From assembly GCA_934085675.1 (NCBI GenBank), contig CAKOHH010000002.1, positions 89,112-153,111 of the forward strand: DNA of 64,000 nucleotides, given 5' to 3'. A program made the position numbers and the translations under genes. A model generated the notes under the pieces. It had not been told where the DNA came from. It ran no database searches and saw nothing but the letters and a program-made list of their open reading frames with translations. Below are positions 42,519 to 50,274 of the stretch, piece after piece; position 1 is the first letter of the stretch; each line of letters opens with the position of its first letter. The stretch is from an uncultured Bacilli bacterium. Its GTDB lineage: Bacteria > Bacillota_I > Bacilli_A > RF39 > UBA660.

Positions 42519-42693
42519 AATATTTGTTAAAATAACTTTGTTGATGAAGATACTGCCTTACAACCAGTGGAGTCAAATCGTTATTAAGCGTTAATTAAAG
42601 AAAGATAGATTATTCTATGAATAAAGGTGGTACCGCGGGGTAAACTCGTCCTTTAGTCGTAGAATTTTTTTAATTTTAGAAAGAGGCAAAAAT
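42505..42693 (+). promoter_or_regulatory. Compact T-box leader of tyrS with promoter
   Basis: TTGAAA (42505-42510, inside mutM) and TAAAAT (42528-42533) are spaced 17 bp. The T-box core AAAGGTGGTACCGCGG lies at 42623-42638. The terminator pairs ATTCTATGA with TCGTAGAAT and ends in a T run. The bulge TGGT matches a tRNA with discriminator A, as the tRNA-Tyr in this window has. A TAC codon at 42551-42553 is a candidate specifier. Only about 80 nt separate the predicted start from the T-box, far less than the usual 150 or more, so Stem I is short. Confidence 0.75.
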
Positions 42694-43920
42694 ATGCAAA
42701 GTTTATATGAAGATTTAATGTGGCGTGGATTGATTAAAGATTCATCGACACCTGATTTGAAAAATTTACTCGATAATGAAAAAATTACTTTTTACTGGGG
42801 AACAGACCCTTCTGCAGATAGCCTACATTTAGGGCATTATAGTTCTTTAGTAACAGCCAAAAGACTGGCTTTATATGGTCATCATCCTATTTTATTAATG
42901 GGTGGTTCTACTGGACTTATTGGGGATCCTAGACCAACGGCTGAAAGAGAAATCATCTCTTATGAAAAAGTTTTAGAAAATACGAAAGGTATTCAAAAAC
43001 AAGTAAATGAAATTTTTAAAGGCAATGTCCAAATCGTTAATAACTATGATTGGACAAAAGACGTAAGCTTCCTTGGCTTTTTAAGAGATATTGGTAAGTA
43101 TATTAATGTTAACTATATGTTAAATAAAGATATTATCGCAAGACGTTTAGAAACAGGTATTACTTATGCTGAATTTTCTTATACCTTATTACAAGGCTAT
43201 GATTTCCTTCATTTATTTGAACATGAAAACTGTGTTTTACAAGCCGCTGGGTCTGATCAATGGGGAAACATTACTACTGGTATTGAACTTATCAAAAAGA
43301 AAACAGGTAAAGAAGCTTATGGCTTTACAATGCCTTTAATTGTTGATAAAATGGGTAAAAAATTTGGTAAAAGTGAAGGCAATGCTTTATGGCTTAATAA
43401 AGATAAAACAAGTAGCTATGAACTATATCAATACCTTGTCAATACTGATGATGAGATGGTTATAAGTTATTTAAAAGTCTTTACTTTCTTAAGTAAGGAA
43501 GAAATCTTAGAAATAGAAAAAGAGCATTTAGCCCATCCTGAACTTCGTTTAGCCCAAAAAACATTAGCTAAAGAAATCATTACGGATTTACATGGTGAAG
43601 AAGAATACCTCCATGCCAAAGAAGTATCAGAATGTCTTTTCACAGGTAAGGTAAGTGATCTTACAGATAAGGAAATTGAAATGGTTTTTAAAGGAGTTCC
43701 AGTTTTAAATTATGAAAAGTTACCCCTTATTGAATTTTTAGTTCAAGAAAAAGTAGCCGCATCTAAAAGAGAAGCTAGAGAATTTCTAAGTGGTAATGCC
43801 ATAAGTGTTAATGGTACCTTAGTAAACGATGAAAATTACTTATTAGATGAAAAGCGTAAATACAATATCATTCGTCGTGGTAAGAAAAAATATTATTTAG
43901 TTTTGCATAAAAATGACTAG
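42694..43920 (+). CDS. tyrS: Tyrosyl-tRNA synthetase
   Basis: 408 residues. Class I signatures HLGHYS and KFGKS (in KMGKKFGKSEGNALWL) are present, as is the C-terminal S4-like domain (VAASKREAREFLSGNAISVNG). GAAAGAGG precedes the ATG. Controlled by the T-box leader upstream. A terminator (AATGAC/GTCATT) overlaps the stop codon. Confidence 0.98.
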   Translation: MQSLYEDLMWRGLIKDSSTPDLKNLLDNEKITFYWGTDPSADSLHLGHYSSLVTAKRLALYGHHPILLMGGSTGLIGDPRPTAEREIISYEKVLENTKGIQKQVNEIFKGNVQIVNNYDWTKDVSFLGFLRDIGKYINVNYMLNKDIIARRLETGITYAEFSYTLLQGYDFLHLFEHENCVLQAAGSDQWGNITTGIELIKKKTGKEAYGFTMPLIVDKMGKKFGKSEGNALWLNKDKTSSYELYQYLVNTDDEMVISYLKVFTFLSKEEILEIEKEHLAHPELRLAQKTLAKEIITDLHGEEEYLHAKEVSECLFTGKVSDLTDKEIEMVFKGVPVLNYEKLPLIEFLVQEKVAASKREAREFLSGNAISVNGTLVNDENYLLDEKRKYNIIRRGKKKYYLVLHKND

Positions 43921-43939
43921 AAAGGTCATTTTTTTCATA
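43911..43939 (+). terminator. Terminator after tyrS
   Basis: AAATGAC pairs with GTCATTT, then a T run. Confidence 0.8.
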
Positions 43940-43984
43940 TTGTCTTTCTTTTCGTGTTATAATTTTGCAAAAGGATGATGTCAT

Positions 43985-45163
43985 TTGCAAAGAAAAAGTT
44001 ATGTTAAAATTGCTGAAAATATTTTAAAAGATAATGTCATAGCCATCAAAGAAAAATACCAGGGCTATAAGTATTATATTGGCGTCGTTAAAAATAACGC
44101 CTATCATCACGGATTTTATACAGTGAAATCTTTAAAAGAAGGAGGTATTAACTATTTTGCTGTCTCCTCTTTAGAAGAAGCTAAAGAAGTTCGTAAGTAT
44201 GATAAAGAAACGCCAATTCTTTCTTTAGAGCCTATTTCTCTTACTTATTTAGAAGATGTTTTAAACTACGATGTCACTCTTACATTGGAAAATTTAGAAG
44301 CAGCAAAAGAACTTTTCTTAAAAAATCTTCCTAAAAAAGTTAAAGTCCATTTGAAAGTTGATTCTGGTATGCACCGTCTTGGTTTTATGAATAAAGAAGA
44401 ATTAAAAGAAGCTTATGATACTTTAAAACAAAATGAAAACGTTGTTGTAGAAGGTGTTTATACGCATTTTGCAACCAGTGGAGTCGCGGACCCTTATTAT
44501 GATAAACAAGTGGCAAGTTTCTTAAATATTACAAGTTTAATAGATTTAAAAGAAATTCCAATTGTTCATTTAGGAAGAAGTCTTACTTTAGTAGAACATG
44601 AAAAACTTTCTTTTGCAACCGGTATTCGTCTTGGTATTGTTCTTTATGGTTTTAATCAAAGTAGAATAAAAGATACTAGTTTTAAAGGCAAATTAAGAAT
44701 GTTAAAACTTAAATATTTGCAAAAGAAAAATCATTGTAGTCCAACAATTTTAGAAAATGATTTAAGGGTAAAACAAGCCTTCACTTTATTTTCAGAAGTA
44801 ATGAGTGTAAGACCGGTTAAAAAAGGCGAAGTCGTGGGATATAATACATACAAAGTGGAAGAAGCAGGTTACATTTTAACGTTACCAATAGGCTATGCGG
44901 ATGGTGTAACGAAAGCCTTTAAAAGTGTTTGGATAAAAGGTAATTTTTATAAAATAGTTTCTGACTGTATGGATATGATAATGGTATATAGTAAAGAAAA
45001 AATACCCCTTCATACCGAAGTTGAGATTATAGGACCTCATATGTCTATCAAAATGCTATGTGGCAGAATACATAAAAATGCTTATCATTTATTTAATGAT
45101 ATATCGCCAAGAGTAACATATCTTTACGAAAAAGATGGTACAATAAAAGAAATAAAATATTAA
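43985..45163 (+). CDS. alr: PLP-dependent racemase, alanine racemase family
   Basis: 392 residues starting at TTG 43985 (AAAGGATGA upstream; no in-frame ATG nearby). The PLP lysine is K36 in VVKNNAYHHG (common form VKANAYGHG) and the second catalytic base is Y304 in LPIGYADG. Other blocks are VDSGMHRLGF and GVYTHFATS, while the usual HxxNS segment reads HLGRS. It makes a D-amino acid for the wall. The changes in the PLP and substrate segments leave alanine as a likely but not certain substrate. First of three genes with an ATP-grasp ligase and AsnB. Confidence 0.85.
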   Translation: MQRKSYVKIAENILKDNVIAIKEKYQGYKYYIGVVKNNAYHHGFYTVKSLKEGGINYFAVSSLEEAKEVRKYDKETPILSLEPISLTYLEDVLNYDVTLTLENLEAAKELFLKNLPKKVKVHLKVDSGMHRLGFMNKEELKEAYDTLKQNENVVVEGVYTHFATSGVADPYYDKQVASFLNITSLIDLKEIPIVHLGRSLTLVEHEKLSFATGIRLGIVLYGFNQSRIKDTSFKGKLRMLKLKYLQKKNHCSPTILENDLRVKQAFTLFSEVMSVRPVKKGEVVGYNTYKVEEAGYILTLPIGYADGVTKAFKSVWIKGNFYKIVSDCMDMIMVYSKEKIPLHTEVEIIGPHMSIKMLCGRIHKNAYHLFNDISPRVTYLYEKDGTIKEIKY

Positions 45164-45179
45164 GAAAAGGAAGATGATT

Positions 45180-46391
45180 ATGGATACAAAGATATTAATA
45201 TTAGGAAGTGATGCAAATGCTTATTATATGGCTCGTTGTGCTTATGAATATACTCATAAAAAAGCCCATTTAATAGGAAAGGATAGATTAGCTTTTACAA
45301 AGTTTTCTAATATCTTAACAATAGAATATGAACCTAATTTATGGAATGAACAAGAATTTGTTAAAATATTAAACCGTTATGCTCTAAAAAATATTGAAAA
45401 TAGAGTCTTAGTTATCAGTACAAATGAAACGTATTCTTTATTTTTAGCTCGTAATCAAAAAATATTAGAACATAACTTGGTTTATTTTAAACAATCTGCA
45501 AAAGTATTAGAAACATTAACAAATAAAGAAAAATTTTATAAGACTTATAAAACATCCTCTTTAAGTTTTCCTGTAACATATTATTTTGATGTGGCAAAAG
45601 ATAGTCTTATTCCAACAATGACGTATCCCATGATTTTAAAACCAGCGGATGTTGTTTCTTATAATCATTTAAGTTTTCCTGGTAAAAATAAAATATATAA
45701 AATTGAAAGTGAAGAGGAACTTTTAAATACAATTAATCGTATTAAAAGTGCTGGATACCAAGAGAAACTTATTTTACAAGAATACATTCCAGGAGATGAT
45801 TCTTATCTTTTTGACAGTGTTGTTTACGTTTCAAAAAGTGGTAAAGTAAAAGTGATTAGTTTTGCTCAAATAGGACTTCAAGAAAGAAGTAAATCGATGG
45901 TTGGTAATGCCGCGTGTCTTATTAATGGCTTTAATACCTTTAAGGTAGATACTTCTGAAATGAAAGAAAATATTATTACTTTTATGGAAACTTTAGGTAT
46001 GAACGGTTTTTTTGAATTCGATATGAAATATGATAAAAAAAGTCAAACATTTAAAGTTTTAGAGATTAATGCTAGACAAGGACGTTGTAGTTATTATTTA
46101 ACCCCTTTAAAGGCTAATTTAGTAGAAATTATGTTAAAAGATCTTGTTATGCAAGAAGAACTTCCTTTTAGAGATTTAAAAGAAGAATGTTTACTTTCAT
46201 TTGTTCCTAAAAATATTGTTAAAACTTATATTACGAACGAAGATTTTAAAAAGGAAGTATTAAGACTTTGGAAAAAAAGGGTAAGCCCTATGGAATATCC
46301 AAAGGATAAAAATTTTAAACGCTTTTTAATGATGAAAAAAAGATTATGGCATTATAAAAAAGAATACCAAGATAGTTATTGGAAAGCTTAA
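45180..46391 (+). CDS. ATP-grasp ligase, D-aspartate ligase-like
   Basis: 403 residues from ATG 45180 (GAAAAGGAAG upstream; ATG 45174 is too close to that site). The ATP-grasp fold is seen in YPMILKPADVV, LILQEYIPGDD and the metal-binding FFEFDMKY...FKVLEINARQGR. The EINARQGR-x-x-YY block is like that of carboxylate-amine ligases such as the D-aspartate ligases Asl of Enterococcus faecium and lactococci, which add D-Asp to the lysine of peptidoglycan precursors. It lies between a racemase and an asparagine synthetase-like gene, the set needed for a D-Asp/D-Asn cross-bridge. Substrate is inference. Confidence 0.75.
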   Translation: MDTKILILGSDANAYYMARCAYEYTHKKAHLIGKDRLAFTKFSNILTIEYEPNLWNEQEFVKILNRYALKNIENRVLVISTNETYSLFLARNQKILEHNLVYFKQSAKVLETLTNKEKFYKTYKTSSLSFPVTYYFDVAKDSLIPTMTYPMILKPADVVSYNHLSFPGKNKIYKIESEEELLNTINRIKSAGYQEKLILQEYIPGDDSYLFDSVVYVSKSGKVKVISFAQIGLQERSKSMVGNAACLINGFNTFKVDTSEMKENIITFMETLGMNGFFEFDMKYDKKSQTFKVLEINARQGRCSYYLTPLKANLVEIMLKDLVMQEELPFRDLKEECLLSFVPKNIVKTYITNEDFKKEVLRLWKKRVSPMEYPKDKNFKRFLMMKKRLWHYKKEYQDSYWKA

Positions 46392-46403
46392 GGAGAGATA
46401 ATT

Positions 46404-48239
46404 ATGTGTGGAATTGTAGGATTTGTTGATAAAAGAAAGAAAAAAGAAAAAGATATTATTATAAAAAAAATGGGGGATATCATTGCCCACCGCGGACCAG
46501 ATGGCGAAGGCTTTTTCACAGATGACGTGGTTGCTTTAGGTCAAAGAAGATTATCTATTATTGACGTAGAAGGTGGCTCTCAACCTATTTTTTCTGCGGA
46601 TGGTAAAAAGGCTATTATTTTTAATGGTGAGATTTATAACTATCAAAAATTAAAAGAAGAACTAGAACAAAAAGGCTATAAATTTAAAACAAAAACAGAT
46701 ACCGAAGTCATTTTAAATGGTTATATTGAATGGCAAGATGATTTATTTAATAAACTACGTGGTATGTTTGCTTTTGTGATTTATGATTTAGAAACGCATG
46801 AACTTGTGGGCGCAAGAGACCACTTTGGTATTAAGCCTTTTTATTATTATGAAAAAGATGGTGACTTTATTTTTGGCTCAGAAATAAAATCAATCTTAGA
46901 ACATCCAGATTATCATAAAGAAGTAAATACGGATGCATTAAAAATGTATTTGATTTTCCAATATTCTGTCAAAGACGAAAGTTTCTTTAAAGGTATTATG
47001 AAATTACGTCCAGGCCACTATTTTCATTACAAAAATAATAAGTTAGATATTAAACCTTATTTTGAACTTTCCTTTGATCGTAAAAACACAAAAAAGAGTT
47101 TTGAAGAAATGAAAGAAGAATTAAGGGATGTTTTAAAAGATTCTATTTACTATCATCAAACAACAAGTGATGTTGAAGTAGGGGCTTATTTATCTGGAGG
47201 AGTAGACTCATCTTATGTGGTAAGTGTCGCTAAACCAGATAAAACTTATTCTGTTGGTTTTTCTTATGAAGGCTTTGATGAAACTGATTATGCAAAGGAA
47301 TTATCTAAAAATTTAAAAATTAAAAATAAACGAGAAAAAGTAAGCGCTGATGATTTTTTTAATGCTTTACCTAAAGTAGAGTGGCATACGGATGAACCTC
47401 ATGCCAATTTATCTACGGTGCCTTTATATTTTTTAAGTGATTTAACTTGCAAAGATGTGAAAGTAGCCTTGGCAGGCGAAGGAGCCGATGAAATGTTTGG
47501 GGGATATAACGAGTATAATGATCCTTTCTTACTTCGTTTGTATCTTCATTTACCTTTGTTTTTGAGAAAGTTTAATCGTAATATTTGCAAGCATTTACCA
47601 CATTTTCCAGGGCGAAACACCTTGATTTTGTATGGACAACCTTTTTATGAAAGATATATTGGTCATGGAAGTTATATGGAAAGTGCAGAAGCCAATAAGA
47701 TTTTAGCAGACTCTTTAAAAAATGATGAGACAATATCAGATATTATTAAACCTTATTATGATAAAGTAAAAGATGAAGATGTTCTTACCCAAAAAATGTA
47801 TATTGATTTTAATTTTTGGCTTCCGAAAGATATTTTAGTGAAGGCTGATCGGATGAGCATGGCTCATTCTGTAGAGTTAAGAACGCCTCTTATGGATATT
47901 GATGTTTTTAATTTTGCTAGAACAATTCCATCAAAATATTTGTTAAAAAATAAAGAGACAAAATTTTTATTTCGTGATTTAGCCAAGGAAACAATTCCTT
48001 TAGATTGGGCTAAAAGAAGAAAATGTGGCTTTCCTGTTCCTTTTTCAAAATGGTTAAGAGAAGAAAAATATTATAAAATGGTAAAAGATGCCTTTCAAAA
48101 AGATTATGTGGCAAAGTTTTTTGATCAAAAGTATATTCTTAATTTATTAGAAAATCATTATCACAATAAAGAAAATAATGGCCGCAAAATATATAATATT
48201 TATTGTTTTTGTGTATGGTATGAACAATATTTTGCCTAA
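46404..48239 (+). CDS. asnB: Glutamine-dependent asparagine synthetase-type amidotransferase
   Basis: 611 residues. The N-terminal Ntn hydrolase has catalytic Cys2 (MCGIVGFVD), AHRGPDGEG and NGEIYNY; the C-terminal synthetase has the PP-loop YLSGGVDSS and AGEGADEMFGGY. It moves amide nitrogen from glutamine to a carboxylate. Free asparagine is one product; the genomic partner genes make amidation of a cell-wall D-Asp (AsnH role) or of diaminopimelate equally possible. It starts 12 bp after the ATP-grasp gene. Confidence 0.93.
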   Translation: MCGIVGFVDKRKKKEKDIIIKKMGDIIAHRGPDGEGFFTDDVVALGQRRLSIIDVEGGSQPIFSADGKKAIIFNGEIYNYQKLKEELEQKGYKFKTKTDTEVILNGYIEWQDDLFNKLRGMFAFVIYDLETHELVGARDHFGIKPFYYYEKDGDFIFGSEIKSILEHPDYHKEVNTDALKMYLIFQYSVKDESFFKGIMKLRPGHYFHYKNNKLDIKPYFELSFDRKNTKKSFEEMKEELRDVLKDSIYYHQTTSDVEVGAYLSGGVDSSYVVSVAKPDKTYSVGFSYEGFDETDYAKELSKNLKIKNKREKVSADDFFNALPKVEWHTDEPHANLSTVPLYFLSDLTCKDVKVALAGEGADEMFGGYNEYNDPFLLRLYLHLPLFLRKFNRNICKHLPHFPGRNTLILYGQPFYERYIGHGSYMESAEANKILADSLKNDETISDIIKPYYDKVKDEDVLTQKMYIDFNFWLPKDILVKADRMSMAHSVELRTPLMDIDVFNFARTIPSKYLLKNKETKFLFRDLAKETIPLDWAKRRKCGFPVPFSKWLREEKYYKMVKDAFQKDYVAKFFDQKYILNLLENHYHNKENNGRKIYNIYCFCVWYEQYFA

Positions 48240-48294
48240 AAATTGAAAAATAAAATAGATATCATAAAAAAAACAAAAAAAATGCAAAATTCAA

Positions 48295-48323
48295 TTGACA
48301 AGAGATATTCTTTTTGGTAATAT
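48295..48323 (+). promoter_or_regulatory. Promoter of the five-tRNA cluster
   Basis: TTGACA (48295-48300) and TAATAT (48318-48323) spaced 17 bp, the best sigma-A match in the window. Confidence 0.8.
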
Positions 48324-48345
48324 TTTAAGTGTCAGTTGAAGACAA

Positions 48346-48422
48346 GGGCGTTTAGCTCAGTTGGTTAGAGCATCTGCCTTACAAGCAGAGGGTCTGCGGT
48401 TCGAGTCCGTAAACGCCCACCA
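48346..48422 (+). tRNA. tRNA-Val (anticodon TAC)
   Basis: Acceptor GGGCGTT/AACGCCC, loop CTTACAA, encoded CCA. Confidence 0.96.
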
Positions 48423-48433
48423 TTATTTTTTTT

Positions 48434-48509
48434 GCCGACATAGCGTAATAGGTAGCGCAACTGACTTGTAATCAGTAGGTTGGGGGTTCGATTCCCTCTG
48501 TCGGCACCA
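48434..48509 (+). tRNA. tRNA-Thr (anticodon TGT)
   Basis: Acceptor GCCGACA/TGTCGGC, anticodon loop CTTGTAA, encoded CCA. Confidence 0.96.
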
Positions 48510-48520
48510 TTTCTTGTTAT

Positions 48521-48604
48521 GGAGGGATAGCGAAGTGGTCAAACGCGGCAGACTGTAAATCTGTTCCTTCGGGTTCCATGGTTCAAATCCATGTCCCTCC
48601 ACCA
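48521..48604 (+). tRNA. tRNA-Tyr (anticodon GTA)
   Basis: Acceptor GGAGGGA/TCCCTCC, loop CTGTAAA, long variable arm (class II as usual for bacterial tRNA-Tyr), discriminator A and encoded CCA. Confidence 0.96.
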
Positions 48605-48617
48605 TTTCTTTAAATAT

Positions 48618-48693
48618 TGCCTCGTAGCCAAGTGGTAAGGCATCAGACTTTGACTCTGACATTTCGATGGTTCGAGTCCATCCGAGGCAGCCA
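48618..48693 (+). tRNA. tRNA-Gln (anticodon TTG)
   Basis: Acceptor TGCCTCG/CGAGGCA, anticodon loop CTTTGAC, discriminator G, encoded CCA. Confidence 0.95.
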
Positions 48694-48711
48694 TTTTTAA
48701 TAACCATATTT

Positions 48712-48787
48712 GGTTCGCTAGCTCAGTTGGTAGAGCATTTGACTTTTAATCAAAGGGTCTCGGGTTCGAATCCCGAGCGAGCCACCA
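48712..48787 (+). tRNA. tRNA-Lys (anticodon TTT)
   Basis: Acceptor GGTTCGC/GCGAGCC with one G-T pair, loop CTTTTAA, encoded CCA. Confidence 0.96.
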
Positions 48788-48798
48788 TTTTATGTTAA

Positions 48799-48826
48799 TA
48801 AAGCCTTTATTTAAAGGCTTTTTTCA
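48799..48826 (+). terminator. Terminator of the tRNA cluster
   Basis: AAAGCCTTT pairs with AAAGGCTTT and a T run follows. From here to 49130 there is no gene; the stretch holds the Spo0A-box promoter at 48984-49017 and a second TATACT at 49105. Confidence 0.85.
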
Positions 48827-48983
48827 TGTCTTTTTTTATATAACTATTTTCATAATTAAAAAATAAAGAGGACAAATCATTTCATATATATTTTGATACT
48901 CTAAAAAATTTTTTCTTTGGTAATAAATTTTTAAAAGCAATTAAATTAGTGGTTTAAAATGATATAAAATAGATAAATGTTTA

Positions 48984-49017
48984 TTCGACAATATTTGCAC
49001 CTTTCAGTTGCTATACT
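48984..49017 (+). promoter_or_regulatory. Spo0A box and -10 upstream of the small XRE gene
   Basis: TTCGACA (48984-48990) lies 21 bp before TATACT (49012-49017), the same geometry as at the sirA-like gene, with similar bases around the -10 (GTTGC before, AA after). Confidence 0.55.
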
Positions 49018-49130
49018 AACTTTATATGGAAAGGGACTTGCAAAAAAAAGTAAAAAACATCAATGTTAACGGTGCGTGGTTAGTAGTTTTGTCCAATTTA
49101 TTGATATACTTTTTTTGTAAGGTGGTAAAT

Positions 49131-49370
49131 ATGAAACTGTCAGAAGCAATATCAATTAAATTAACAAAATTATGTAAAGAAAAAAATGTTACCCCTAATA
49201 AATTAGCTGCTATGTCCTGTCTTACGCAAAGCACAGTTCAAAATCTTATCGCGGGAACATCAAATAATCCAAAACTTTTAACAATAATTCATATTTGTGA
49301 TGGTCTTAATATTTCACTTGAAGAATTTTTTGATGATGAAATTTTTGAAGGCATTGAAAGTGAGTTTTGA
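49131..49370 (+). CDS. Small XRE-family transcriptional regulator
   Basis: 79 residues, a helix-turn-helix domain with little else (AISIKLTKLCKEKNVTPNKLA, then TQSTVQNLIAG). ATG 49131 follows AAGGTGG with good spacing; a longer frame from 49026 has no ribosome site. A Spo0A box and -10 lie about 115 bp upstream. A 50-residue gene follows after one base. Target genes unknown; a stationary-phase or sporulation switch is a reasonable guess. Confidence 0.8.
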   Translation: MKLSEAISIKLTKLCKEKNVTPNKLAAMSCLTQSTVQNLIAGTSNNPKLLTIIHICDGLNISLEEFFDDEIFEGIESEF

Positions 49371-49371
49371 C

Positions 49372-49524
49372 ATGGAAAAAGAAACACAAAAAATCATTCT
49401 ATCTGAAAATGAAAGCATAAAAATTGTTACAGATTTTGTCTGCTTAAAAATTATAAATAAAAATAATAAACTTATTGTTACAGAACAAGAAATATCTAAG
49501 GATGCAAAAAAATCTGAAACATAG
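49372..49524 (+). CDS. 50-residue protein downstream of the XRE gene
   Basis: ATG 49372 begins one base after the XRE stop, so it would be translated by re-initiation; a separate ribosome site is weak. The sequence is charged and soluble (start MEKETQKIILSENES). It may be an antagonist or partner of the regulator, or not a real gene. A terminator-like hairpin lies at about 49540-49575. Confidence 0.45.
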   Translation: MEKETQKIILSENESIKIVTDFVCLKIINKNNKLIVTEQEISKDAKKSET

Positions 49525-49583
49525 ATAGTTAAAAAAATTGCTAAAATGTTCATTTATAGTTGAATGTTTTCTTTTTTTTATGC

Positions 49584-49669
49584 TATAATATCATTGCTTG
49601 CAAAAAGTGATGTATTATCCGCTGATAAATATTATGATAATATGTAATTAAGATAGAAAGGAAAAAAAT
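49584..49669 (+). promoter_or_regulatory. rplS promoter and short leader
   Basis: TATAAT at 49584-49589. The 75-nt leader contains pairs such as GTATTATC with the later GATAATAT and could be an L19-type r-protein leader, known in Bacillota; binding is inference. Confidence 0.4.
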
Positions 49670-50029
49670 ATGGCAAATTTAGTTGACAAAATTAATGATA
49701 AACATATTCGCAAAGATGTTCCAGAGATCCGTGTAGGTGACACTGTACGTGTTGATGTATGGGTTAAAGAAGGAAAGAAAGAACGTATTCAAGCATTTGA
49801 AGGATTAGTTATTGCTAAAAAAGGCGGTAGTGTTTCTGAAACAATTACTGTTCGTAAAAAATCAAGTGGTGTTGGCGTTGTTCGTATTTTCCCTGTTAAT
49901 GCACCTACTATTGATAAGATTGTTGTTGTTAAAAAAGGTATGGTACGTCGTGCTAAACTTAACTTCATCAAAGGAATGCGTAAAGAATACAAAGTTAAAG
50001 AACGTAGCGATTCTGTTAAAGAAGCTTAA
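49670..50029 (+). CDS. rplS: 50S ribosomal protein L19
   Basis: 119 residues with the L19 pattern VRVDVWVKEGKKERIQAFEG, ITVRKKSSGVGVVRIFP and KKGMVRRAKL. It lies at the 30S-50S interface. GAAAGGAAA precedes the ATG. Here it stands apart from rpsP, with which it often forms an operon. Confidence 0.98.
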   Translation: MANLVDKINDKHIRKDVPEIRVGDTVRVDVWVKEGKKERIQAFEGLVIAKKGGSVSETITVRKKSSGVGVVRIFPVNAPTIDKIVVVKKGMVRRAKLNFIKGMRKEYKVKERSDSVKEA

Positions 50030-50097
50030 ATTTATTTGCTGCAAAAAGGTTGAAAATATATAATAAATATATTATAATCTTTTTGTTAGCAACTTAT

Positions 50098-50174
50098 GTC
50101 CTGGTAGCTCAGCTGGATAGAGCAATCGCCTTCTAAGCGATCGGTCGTGAGTTCGAATCTCGCCCAGGACACCA
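50098..50174 (+). tRNA. tRNA-Arg (anticodon TCT)
   Basis: Acceptor GTCCTGG/CCAGGAC, loop CTTCTAA between ATCGC and GCGAT, encoded CCA. A TATAAT lies about 25 bp upstream. Confidence 0.96.
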
Positions 50175-50207
50175 TTGACAAATCTGTTCGAACTATTCGA
50201 ACTTTGA

Positions 50208-50238
50208 TATAGAATCAATCAGAAATGATTGATTTTTT
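50208..50238 (+). terminator. Terminator after tRNA-Arg
   Basis: AATCAATCA pairs with TGATTGATT across GAAA, then a T run; a TATAAT for the next gene follows directly. Confidence 0.85.
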
Positions 50239-50274
50239 TGTGATATAATTATTACAGAGAAGGAAGGCAAAAAG

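Noticed and set aside
48423..48707. 94-residue minus-strand ORF
   Set aside because: It lies entirely on the complementary strand of four tRNA genes; the peptide is the usual false translation of antisense tRNA.
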